Assembly (NCBI GenBank): GCA_028752905.1
Contig: JAQNBH010000013.1
Location: forward strand, 12,142,897 to 12,206,896
Origin: Cladorhizidae sp. MBARI D1340-BT2
Lineage: Eukaryota; Porifera; Demospongiae; Poecilosclerida; Cladorhizidae
Direction of reading: 5' to 3'
Length of the DNA: 64,000 bases
Below are positions 31,616 through 42,934 of this stretch, piece by piece. Positions within the stretch are counted from its first letter, which is position 1, and every line of letters starts with the position of its first letter. Under the pieces are notes generated by a model. The model did no database searches. It was not told the origin of the DNA and worked only from the letters and a program-made list of their open reading frames with translations. The translations under genes and the position numbers were made by a program.

Positions 31616-34600
31616 ATGAGCGGTGAACATGGAAAGCAGGCTATTCAGCCACAGTGCAGGTACAGTATTTAGGACATGACTTAGCTTTTTTCAATTTTTT
31701 GAATAGCTACATTAAAGTAATATGTCATTTCACTCTGTTTGCCTAGTAACGCTCTTAGGACTAGTGGGTATGTTAGATTGGTTTGAGGCTGGATTTCTAT
31801 AGTTATAAGCTGGGGTTATAAATGAAACATATTCACATAATGTATTTAGGAACCACTATTGGTTCATGTTCTTCTCAAGTTACACCACACTGGATTTAAA
31901 ATGTGAAAATATCTCTGAAACTAATCTGAGGCTGCCATTGGCTCCTGGGAGTCAGCCTCGTCACAATCTGCTAGCGTTATGCGATATCTAACGTAGCTGG
32001 TAAAGTTTGTTGGAGGTATCGTTGACAATGGGAAAAATGCATACACAGTTATGTCGATGAAATGACAACGCCAAGTGCCATGTCATTTCTGGCGATGGTG
32101 GCTTCTAGCTGCATTTAAGGAGGACTGTAACCATAAACTAGTAAGTGTTAAAAACGAGTGGTTTCCACTTAATAGCTCCATAGATTCTGCAAACTTCATA
32201 TGGACTTGGTATAGAGCTCAAAAGTTAGGCCTCTGTGTTCTCTATTTTGATACCAAATAAAATTGTTCGTAGGAATTACTATAGCCAAGTTACTGGAGCT
32301 AAAGTGAAGGTACCTCAAAACCTGAATGCCTGATTTTGGAACACATTTTTCTCCAGATTGCGAAGTGCTAGAGAGCTGAAATTAGCACCAATTGCTAGAG
32401 GAAGCCCTAATCTGTACAACGACTTGTTTCATAGGCGCTAAAACTGAAGTACGTGGTCAAGCATGCGCGTTTGGAAAAATAATTTTAACGAAATTCATTT
32501 TCCAGCCGGGAGCTTGTAACTTGGTTATAGTTATACCTATGAAAAATGTTTTTTAGTATCAAAAGAGAGCACAGAGAGAGACCTATCTTTTGAGCTATAT
32601 ATCAAGTTCATACCATGAAGTTTACAGAATCTACGGAGCTATAAAGTGGTAACCACAAGTTTATTTGTTTTAATTTTAAAAATGCTGCTGTCCCCCCCTT
32701 TAGTGTTCCTTGTTGGTTTCTCTTCAAATCAATGAGAAATTGCATGGACAAAAACCATCATAACTTTGAAATGGAGCATCCAATAGCTCTAAAACTTTAT
32801 AATTGGCTAGTAGATTATATACAGCAACAGTTTGAACTGATAAAAAAAAAATTATAATAATCCAGGTGTAGTCCCCCCTTGCCTGTTTCTTAAGTGTAAG
32901 CCCTTGATGTCCAATAACCCCTGATTCCCCAAGTGTAAGCCCTTGCTTCCAATTAACCCCTAATTCCTTAATTTAAGCCCTTGACATCGAAAAACCCTTG
33001 ATTCCCAAGTGTAAGCCCTTGGTGTCTAATGACCTGTAACGTTTAATTTGTTCCCCCCCAAAAGTTGTTCCCCCCTTATTGAAAATTTTGTTCCCACCCT
33101 AGCCCTAGTCCTTGCCCTAGCCCAAGAGGGAACTTTTTTTCAAGTAAAAAGTTCCAGGCGGAACGTATTTTTCAAGTAAAAAGTTCCAGGCGGAACGTAT
33201 TTTTCAAGTAAAAAGTTCCAGGCGGAACGTATTTTTCAAAGAAAAAGTTTCAGGGGGAACCAAATATGGGGGGAACAAATTTGTCGTGACAGACCCTAAT
33301 TCCCAAGTATAAGCCCTGTCTCCTAATTCCCAAGTGTAAGCCCTTGATGCAAAATAACCCCTGAACCCAAGTATAACCCCTTGAAATGTCTAATAACACT
33401 TGATTCCCAAGTATATGCCCTTGATGTCATAAATATTTTGACTTCGAAGTGAAATTATGAGCGAAATGGCTTAGGGACATCCTAGTATATTGCATTCCTG
33501 CGATTTCTTTGACAATTGTACTTCTGTGAAGAGAGGTGGCTCAACTAATGATTGCATCCATACACTCTTGACAAGTAGAAGCTTGTTCAATTGCTGGTGG
33601 GACAGCAAACTACATTGAATGTAGTTAACTGGGCCAGTGTGCTTAGAGGAGTTGATGGAGTCCGAGTTTGTTACAGCATTAAATATCAAGTGTAATATGT
33701 TACAGTTTGTTCTAAGGGGGAAATGTGAACAGTTTGATGTATGCCGTTATTGTTGTACGAGTAATGATCATGTCCATTTTTTTTTGTAGCACTACTCCAT
33801 TTACCCTATGCCGGACAAGCCCTTGTAAAGAGGAGATCTCCCTTAAGTGGATCATCAATGATGCTAAATTATTATTTGAACATGGTGTAAATGTGCAAGG
33901 CCCACCCATTGATTCAAAGGTGTTAACAAGTCAGTTTCGTTTGACTGCTAGAAGATGCAGAATTAGCAATTTTCTCAGTATAATTTTTAATTTTATTGAT
34001 GATAAGTGGGACTGCTATACAAATGTGGTTGCTTATAACTGGTCATATTCGATATTAGATTCACTTGGAACTCAATCAATACATAAAAAGGTGAAAGATA
34101 GAAAATTGGTGGAATTTGGAAAGTTTGTTCAAGTGCAAGTACAGATACCCTTCAAAGATGGAGTTTGGGATTGTCTGCACAATGATGCCTTAACAATCCA
34201 TTTTATAGCAACTTTTACTTCATTGACACGGTTTGATCAAAGTGTCAGTCCTAGTTTTGCTTTCAGTGAGCCCATACCTTGTAATCCAATGAAGGTAATG
34301 CTCAAGGATGAGGTTTTCTCTGATGCTACAATCAAAGTGGGTGGGAAGACATTCAAGGTCCACAAGGTTGTCCTCGCTTCACAGTCGGATGTCTTCCGGA
34401 ACATGTTTGAAGCCGACATGAAAGAGAGAAGGAGTGGAATAGTGGAGATATCAGGCATTGATCCGGAAGTGATATCTGATCTACTGGCCTACATCTACAC
34501 TGGCACGGCACCTAACCTGACTGCACTTGCAAAGGAGCTGCTATTTGCTGCTGACAAGTATAATCTTGCACACCTTGTAAACATGTGTGCACGTGAACTA

Positions 34601-34744
34601 GTGATGAACCTCACATGCGATAATGTGATTGATATGCTTCTATTGGTTGACAAGATGTCCGTGCCAGAGCGAGTGTATTTGCGAGATGCCTGCATCGAGT
34701 TTATCAGGCATAACTCTGCTTCGCTCAGTAAGTTGGAGAATTGA
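31616..34744 (+). CDS. MATH-BTB protein, SPOP-like substrate adaptor, two-exon model (exons 31616-31659 and 33790-34744)
   Basis: Exon 1 reads MSGEHGKQAIQPQC and ends in a donor (AG|GTACAG). The acceptor TTTTTTTTGTAG ends at 33789. The split codon joins as Ser in the right phase, giving 332 residues. Exon 2 starts with a MATH-like region (ISLKWIIND to HNDALTIHF), then a clear BTB/POZ domain: DATIKVGGKTFKVHKVVLASQSDVFRNMF, MKERRSGIVEI, LLAYIYTGTAPNL, LFAADKYNLAHLVNMC, followed by a 3-box/BACK-like helix pair. Such proteins bind substrates with MATH and cullin-3 with BTB for ubiquitination. A strong donor (CTCA|GTAAGT, 34728) lies 17 bases before the stop, so another C-terminal exon may exist. 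Exon 1 is inferred only from phase and splice sites. Confidence 0.75.
32165..32660. mobile_element. GAGCTC foldback element in the MATH-BTB intron
   Basis: The left arm (GCTCCATAGATTCTGCAAAC, GCTCAAAAGTTAGGCCTC) is the reverse complement, with changes, of the right arm (GACCTATCTTTTGAGC, GAAGTTTACAGAATCTACGG). It is related to the copies at 20886 and 47950. Confidence 0.8.
32880..33430. repeat. Degenerate tandem array of AAGTGTAAGCCCTTGATG units
   Basis: Units of about 27-40 bp share AAGTGTAAGCCCTTGATGTC, AATAACCCCTGATTCCC. The array is interrupted by a small transposon at 33035-33291. It lies in the MATH-BTB intron. Confidence 0.85.
33035..33291. mobile_element. 257-bp MITE inside the array, 4-bp direct repeat GACC
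   Basis: The left end reads TGTAACG...AATTTGTTCCCCCC and the right end, read inward, TGTCACG...AATTTGTTCCCCCC. GACC flanks both sides (33031-33034 and 33292-33295). Inside are three to four 32-bp units around AAGTTCCAGGCGGAACGTAT. Confidence 0.75.
33431..33789. other. Rest of the MATH-BTB intron
   Basis: No further feature seen until the pyrimidine-rich acceptor at 33789. Confidence 0.5.
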
Positions 34745-35184
34745 AGGACTGGCTGTGGAAATCATTGGTTCTTCTTTCATTGCAAGGGATTTAGTTGCCC
34801 TAGCCCCCTCCACCCAAGTGTGAATATAATATATTTTATACCCCTGTGTGAATATTTTGAAATATATGTATATAAATACACCTGAAAATGCATCTTTATT
34901 TGTAAATGACAGTTACTCAGTTTATCGTTTTTCATTTCTGCTACATAATTCCACATTTACTGCCCCCTATATAGGTGTATGTTAATCTGACGAGTTCCTT
35001 AAATTTCGTTATCAAATGGCTACTTTAATTGATGAAGTGGTACAGCTGATGATACAATTTACATTTGTGTGGAGAAGGTTCAATGTAGATCTTGGTGAAG
35101 TATATATGCTTACTTTTCATGAAGCTGCCAGCTTGGAGATTCCCGTCCTAGACAAAATGTGATCAAATATATATAGACAGCTCC

Positions 35185-35998
35185 TCAAGCGATGCTGTAT
35201 GGTACTTCCATCAGTGTGCATGTAGTGTGTACTTGGATGCTGTTAGAATTGATGATGCTTTGTCTTGTCCTGTACAGTGTAAACCTGATGGCGTATTGTT
35301 TGGAAGTCATTATGGCATATTTCTTCATAACCATGACCCTGTCTATATATAATACAGAGCTTATCACTTATGAGTGTATTCTCATGGGAGTTTGAATTAG
35401 CAAACCTTGGTTTGTGATCAATTGTCATCTGTAATATTTGGTTAGTAAACGAAACAAGCTTTCTTTTTCGGCTAGTAATTCAACACAACATCATACACAT
35501 TGGTTACAGCTTGGAGGATATAATGGTAAATGCAGTTATGATATCTCAAGCATTTGTTCACTGTCGCACAATTCCTTTACCTTTTCCCCTGTCAAGCGAT
35601 GCTGTATGGTACTTCCATCAGTGTGCATGTAGTGTGTACTTGGATGCTGTTAGAATTGATGATGCTTTGTCTTGTCCTGTACAGTGTAAACCTGATGGCG
35701 TATTGTTTGGAAGTCATTATGGCATATTTCTTCATAACCATGACCCTGTCTATATATAATACAGAGCTTATCACTTATGAGTGTATTCTCATGGGAGTTT
35801 GAATTAGCAAACCTTGGTTTGTGATCAATTGTCATCTGTAATATTTGGTTAGTAAACGAAACAAGCTTTCTTTTTCGGCTAGTAATTCAACACAACATCA
35901 TACACATTGGTTACAGCTTGGAGGATATAATGGTAAATGCAGTTATGATATCTCAAGCATTTGTTCACTGTCGCACAATTCCTTTACCTTTTCCCCTG
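35185..35998. repeat. Perfect 407-bp tandem duplication
   Basis: 35185-35591 and 35592-35998 appear identical base for base. The first unit is preceded by C and the second followed by TG, which fixes the limits. There is no coding sequence I recognise; it lies between the MATH-BTB gene and the WDR90-like exons. Confidence 0.95.
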
Positions 35999-35999
35999 T

Positions 36000-37486
36000 G
36001 CCGAGTGGTTGTCACTCGAGTTCCGCTTTCATCAGTCGTCTACTCCGTTGTGTATATATCTTTCTGAACTTTCGAGGTAGAGCAGCAGTAGCTACCCATT
36101 GCATGACCTGTGCTGGAAAGAATTCCTCAACTTAGGGATAGGCCCCCGCAGAGCTGTGGTCTACTCATTAGGAATCCCACAGGTTTGTATATATGTATCT
36201 TGCTCAAAACAAAGTCTCCTTGTAGCTATGTTCCTTCAGCTGCTTAGCAGTGCCAGAGTAACTTGAACTCGGAGTTCTATAGTATTGATAACCTAAACAA
36301 GATCTTTGCAGCTTGATGTGTCATCAATGGCTTGTGGTCTGAATGTCCCATTTAGATGCTTGTGAAATTCCTTTGCCCCAAAAATCATGGGCAGGCCTTT
36401 TTCAATTGGTTAAAATTTCATTCAACCACAGTCATGTTACTTGTGAGCTATTGGTCTTTCTGAGCCATTACAATATTCATGAACCAGTATTGCCCCGATT
36501 CTGCATATAAGAGACCACAGTCCAACCTAACTGAGCCAACACTTGACTTGGTGCAATTTCCTTGAGTATCCCAAAACCCTATTAACTCCCTATATATTAT
36601 ATATACCCTTTTCAAATTTCATATATAGAACTGTCTTGACCAATCTGAATAAGGATATGCCTCTTAGCCCAACATTTCCACTTTTGTTCGGATGTACTCT
36701 TGCCGGCCAGCCGTTGGTCTGACTTGCACCTCCTTCATGGGCCCAGTCCATCCTCAAACACCTGTTTGTGTTTGGATTGCAACTCAATGGTGGTTTGATA
36801 ACCTGAATTGATGGCAATTGCATTCAAAGAGTGATGCTCTTCTGCAACCAGATTGTGCAAGGAAAGCTCTTGAACGCCATACTGTAAATTGACTGTCCCC
36901 CCCCCTCCCCCAGTACTGGTACATAAGTGTTCCAATGCCACTCCGGGGGGGGGGGGGGAAATCTCCTCCAGTGTATTTTGGGACTTATGGGTTCTGATGC
37001 TCCAGTATCCAATACCATTACCAGCAACTTCTAGCCAGGTCATAAACATTTTACTAGCAGATCTTATATTCTCTCAACATTTTGTTTGAATCTCTAACCT
37101 TCATCGGTCTTGATAAAGGCGCATCTAGCTGAACATTTCTAGAGTAAATTTCAAGTTGGTTATGTCGAAATAAAGTGCATCGTCGCAAGCGTAAATATAA
37201 GTATTGAGAAAGTCTAAGAAGGCTTGACTGTTGTGACCCTGTAGTAAATGATTATCCAGTTCTATACCAGATAGGTCCTCTTCTTTTTGCTGCACTATAT
37301 TAGCTCTGTGTATGGTTTACTGTACATTCCTTCTGTGTGTTAATCCTTACTGCAAGCCCTTCCCTGATAGTTTTTATAGAAGCGGTGATCAGATTGAGTG
37401 ACCTGGAACATGAAGTGGTGGCAGTAACAGTAACATGAGAACATATATACTACACCGGGACTAGTATATATTATTTTTCTTTACAG
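36000..37486. other. No gene recognised; long C and G homopolymer tracts
   Basis: C runs at 36897-36911 and a run of 14 G at 36945-36958 lie 35 bases apart on the same strand. They can pair with each other or form four-stranded structures. No exon of the WDR90-like gene could be found here. Confidence 0.5.
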
Positions 37487-40400
37487 CTTCAAATTGCCTT
37501 ACTTAACCAAGCTGGGAAACAGTCAGTTAACATACATGTATGGTAAGAGATTGTAAACTGACCGTCTTTCCACAATGGAACAATTTAGACCTTTCCGAGT
37601 TGCTTTCGTAGACTTCTACAAGTGTTGGACCTGGTCAGTGCTCTCTTAAAGCCTGCAGAAGTATTCTAAACTCATTAGCAACTATTTAGGCTCTAAATCA
37701 AACTTCCAAAACTTGGCTCTCATCTGTCGTGACACTGTTGTCTAAAACTATCAATTGCTCTAATAATAATCTTACTTCTCCACCACGCATCCTAAATAAA
37801 TTTTACTATTAGCACCAGCTCTTACTAATTAGATACGAAGTATTTGTTATTTAATAACTTGATAGAGTTGCATATAACTGTTTTCTGCTTCATTGCGATT
37901 GCCCACCTTTGATTGAATGTGAATATATAGCAGGATGGAATTTATCAAGCACACTGCTGTGTTGGCCCTATATTTACGAAATCATTTTCAACATCAGTTA
38001 TAATTTTGTCTGTGTTCTTTTGGGTATCAAGAAAAGAAAAATGTGGATCTTGTCATCTCTCATTCTCCCCCTCCCTCCCTCCCTCCTTACAGGTGTTGTT
38101 AGTTTATGGGAGACAACTGGAAATACCTGTCTTCTTTTCTGGAGGACTGAGTGTTGCGAGATCAGTGAGTCTATTACAATAGCATGATAAACCAACAGGA
38201 TATGTTTTTATTTGCCGTTTGGACTGTTAACTGTGAACACCGCAAATATATTTAACACCTTAAAAATTACCCCCAATATAACTACTACATGATTTACTTG
38301 GGGGGAGGGAATCATGATAAACGGACCAAATCAACCACTAGTTTATAAAAGTGGACTAGCAGCTGAAGATTGCATGATAGTTGTGCTGATTGCTGAACCT
38401 GCTTTTTATTCCCAGACAAAAAGCTAGGTGCAGTTGATGCTAATTTTGTAACTTGATCCCTCAACTAACAAGTATAGCTTACTTTGTGACTATCTCCTAC
38501 TAACCAGTGAAGCTTCCTTTATTGTGTGAATATTCTATGAAGAATTGCTAAAGCAGTGCAGCTTTCTTCATAGAAATCTCCATCACCATATCTTTCTTTG
38601 TGGCTGTTTCCACTATCCAGTGTAGTTTCTGTCTATACTGACTAGTGTGGATTTCTTCATGGCTGTGTATACTAACCTGTGTGGCTTTCTGTCTATACTG
38701 ACTAGTGTGGATTTCTTCATGGCTGTGTATACTAACCTGTGTGGCTTTCTGTCTATACTGACTAGTGTGGATTTCTTCATGGCTGTGTATACTAACCTGT
38801 GTGGCTTTCTGTCTATACTGACTGTGGATTTCTTCATGGCTGTGTATACTAACTTGTATCGCTTTCTGTCTATACTGACCAGTGTGGATTTCTTCACGGC
38901 TGTGTATACCAACCATTGTGGCTTTCTTCATTATTGTTTTCATCTCAAGGCAGCAGAAATTTGCTGCTGCCATTAGTGCTACTTTCTACTTGCCAAAAAT
39001 ACCCTTGACATACACTAAAATGGACCACATCCACATAGCAGAGTTTTATCTTATTACAGGGATATTTTCGATGGGTAACCGAATGGACATGAGAAATATC
39101 CATGGATTATGTAAAAATACAGAGGATGTCATGTCGTGGTGGGGGACTCCCCTTCTTCCTCCCTTTTTACGGGTTGGATTCTAACTCGAAAACCCTGGAC
39201 ATTATATGCGACGGTTTCCAAAGTTCTTTTTTTCTCTTCTGAACCATGCACCATCTTTCTTTGCAACGTGTGTGGATATCTGATGATTTATAATCATTTT
39301 ACTGTGTGCATTCAATACTATACTATTTGACATCAAATAAATTTTTATACTTGTACGATTACTATCAGCTGAGATCATAACATGCTTTAAGATTTATCTT
39401 TAAATCGGCTTTTTGATCTTTTTGATTTTGAAGCCAACATTTCAACCGAAACACATCATGGAATTTTTTTTTTAATGAAAACGATGCAACGCATCCACAC
39501 TCGCTAATATGTTTCACACTTGGATAACACATACATTTGCTGTGTGAAACGTATTGCCAGGGAGCATGGATGCATTGTGTCGTTTTATTATAAAATAAAA
39601 TAAATTATTTGCCTTTATGTGTTTCGGTTGAAACATTGGCTTCAAAACCAAATATGGATAAATCATTATTTTTTGTTTTTTTGTTGTGACCAAACACTTA
39701 GGGGCTCCCTACCTTCTGCATGTTTTCATGTGCACAGTGAAGCTATTATTGTAACTTGGTGCAGGTTGCCTGCTTGCTTCAGCCGATGGGAAGCTACTAG
39801 CCGGAAACGTCAATGGAGTGCTGCAGTTGTGGCATGTAACAGGACATACCTTGCCCACTGGCACACCTCCTGCTGTCTCTCTGAAGGCCATTATGGACCC
39901 TAACTCTGGCATGATTACATCTGCTAACTTCAACAGGAGCATGGAACTGGTGAGGAAATACAGTGATGATGATGCCTTGTCAAGCACTTGGATGCTGTGT
40001 TGTTTATTTGGTAATACAATAATGCTGGTTTTGTAAAGTATATGTATATTAAGCTAATTTTGTCAGACACATACATCACTAAAGATTTTTCCTTTTATCA
40101 TTTTTTTTGTTGCTAAGATTTGGTTCGGTGATGAAGACCAAAATTAATGTTGAAGAGGAAAAGGGGGGAAAAACTGGCAAAATTTGATAAAAAAGAAAAT
40201 CTACGCTATTTTTAAAGAAGTCAGCTGGAATCACCATATAAGTACCAGTCAAACTACATAGAATCTAACTTTACTGGGGCTAGCAGCTCTTACCTTTTCA
40301 CAGACATTCTTGTCAGTAGTTAATTTAGCCTTTCCTGTTGGTTCTATCCCACACTTGTTAATGCCAGTGGCAAGTGGACTGGTTGATCCACACTTTCAAC

Positions 40401-42898
40401 AAATTAACTGCGCATGTTGATTGCACGTAGATTGTTTAAACAAGGCTCAAGGCTCCCACTTGCTTTAGTAATGTGAAAAGTGACCAGTGGAAACCATGAA
40501 ACTGTATGGACGGGTCAACACTTTAGCTCTACATGTACTACACTCAAATTGCTTTAATCCGGGCAGCTTGGGACCGCCACCAATTCTGCATTTGGGAATA
40601 TACCACATTTTCCCCAATATTGATGATTTGCTTGAATTTTACATCCCTACATATATTATGTGCATATACGTACATAGTGTGGTCAGAGGAAAAAAATTAA
40701 AAAATTTAAAGGAAATAATGGAGGTTTTCCCTCAGTGATTCCTTCATCCAAGCCACAGCATTGCCATTTTTGGCAGAAGAAGATTTCAAGAGACAGCAGT
40801 GAGATTTCGAGACCATTGAAAGCTTCATCAGGTGTGACTGGACTGAATGATAGTCTTTCATGGCCTCCTATTTTTTACTCTCATCATCACTGCTGTGGTA
40901 AGCCTTCTGCACTGTTCTAGTCACAGACATCTTCAGGTACAAGCTATAAACAACTAGAATCTAAGCAAGAATCGCTAGACAAGAAATTGGACTGTACTAC
41001 TGCCGAAACGATTCATGCATCCACGAGCTCGAGAACTATAGGTGATGCAAGTGATGCGATTGTATATGTGGGGGCCCTGGTAGTTAGATATGCTTGGATG
41101 AGGGGACTTTGAGTGTACTAACAATATACCACAGTGACCTCAATAATCAACTTGAATTTTGGCTGGGCCTAGCTCAACTTCACAGACATTCTTGTCAATA
41201 GTTACAGCTTTCACATATAATTAATCAACTTCTCTCCCTCAGGGTGTGGTCAGCTCCTCCTCGGGCATTGCCTGGTACATAAACTGGCCAGAGCGGAGCA
41301 AGCTTAAGCTGGTCGGTGGTCACAGTGCCGAGATCACGGCCGTCTCATTCTCTGCTGACTCCTCCCATTTAGCTTCGGCTAGTCTGGACGGCTCTCTTGC
41401 CGTGTGGGACGTGGAGACGCGGGAACAGCTGGTGGTTTTCCAGGCCCCACACAAGGCTTGCTCCTGTGTGGCATTTGCTCCTCAGTCCAGATGCGGAGGA
41501 GGAGGAGGAGAGGATGTAAGGTGGGAGAGGAAAAGGAAATCCAAAAGAGGAGCAGGAGGGGAATATGCAGTCCCATATGTTGTGGCAGGGTATGGTGATG
41601 GGACTCTCAGGGTGTTCGACGTGCCTGGAACTAAGGTTGTGAAGAAGATGCAGCCTCACTCTTCGAAAGTCACGGCTGTTTCATATTCACAAGATGGTAA
41701 CTATGACTACTATTATGCTCTCAACGAACTCTCAGTTGACATTAAATTGCAACAACCTTCTCGACAATCAACTTGAAATTGTACTCTCTCGACGTTTCCA
41801 CTAGATGCTCTAGCCTTCATCAGAAATAATTAATCTTGATGAAGATTAGAGCATCTAGTGGAAACATCAAGAGAGTGAAAACTGTAGTTGATCATTGGGA
41901 AAGTTATTATAATACTATTATGCAGCTTAACGTCCTACGCCAACTTGCTAAGAGATCTAAAATGTGATGATATCTGTATTTTTACAATAGTAATTGAGTT
42001 TTCTAAGGCACTTCATTGCTAGGATAAGTACTTGTGTGGAAGCACAAGTGCTATAGCTTTGTGGTGTCTTGTTTCCTTCATCGTGCAATGGAGCACTAGT
42101 TTGTATAGTTACAGCTCCAGAGGGGTTATTCAGTCAGACTGTCTGAAATAGGTTGACAATAGTTGTATGGGGATATGCACTGGCACTGGGTTGAGGCAGG
42201 TTGAAGTACTGTAGGTTGACAAGAGCTCTATGGGAACATACACTGAACCAAACCACACTGAGTTGAAGCAGGTTATGGGGACATGCCCTGGACCAACACC
42301 ACACTGTGTTGAGGCAGGTTGGAGTAGGTTGACAAGAGCTCTGTGGAGACACACACTGTGTTGAGGCAGGTTGAAGTAGGTTGACAAGAGTTCTATGGGG
42401 CACACACTGGACCAACACCATACTGTGTTGAGGCAGGTTGAAGTAGTAGGTTGACAAGAGCTCACACACACTGGACCAACACCACACTGGGTTGAGGCAG
42501 GTTGAAGTAAGTTGACAAGAGCTCTATGGGGCACACACTGCACCGCACTGTGTTGAGGCAGGTTGAAGTAGGTTGACAAGAGCTCTATGGGGACACACAC
42601 TGGACCAACACCACACTGGGTTGAAGAACACATGAGTTTATAATAAACCATGGTTATCAGAATGACCTCTTGTGTTCAATAGCAATTTGATGAGATTCTT
42701 TCTTGATCAGTGTTCTATCACGTTCTCCAGGTCATGTGATCCTGTCCAGCTGCTCTGATGGTGTGGTGGCTGTGAGCAACCCCACCTCAGGTCTCGTGGT
42801 CCAAGTCATCAGTGATCATCAAGGTGCACCCATCACCGACTTACACGTGGCTCCTAATCCCATTCAGGTCTGAATTTCTATCCATTCAAAGTGTGGAC

Positions 42899-42934
<36 letters not shown>

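Noticed and set aside
38548..38976. Frames of about 100-140 codons in the 60-bp array
   Set aside because: The unit is 20 codons long and open in several frames; it lies inside a WDR90-like intron.
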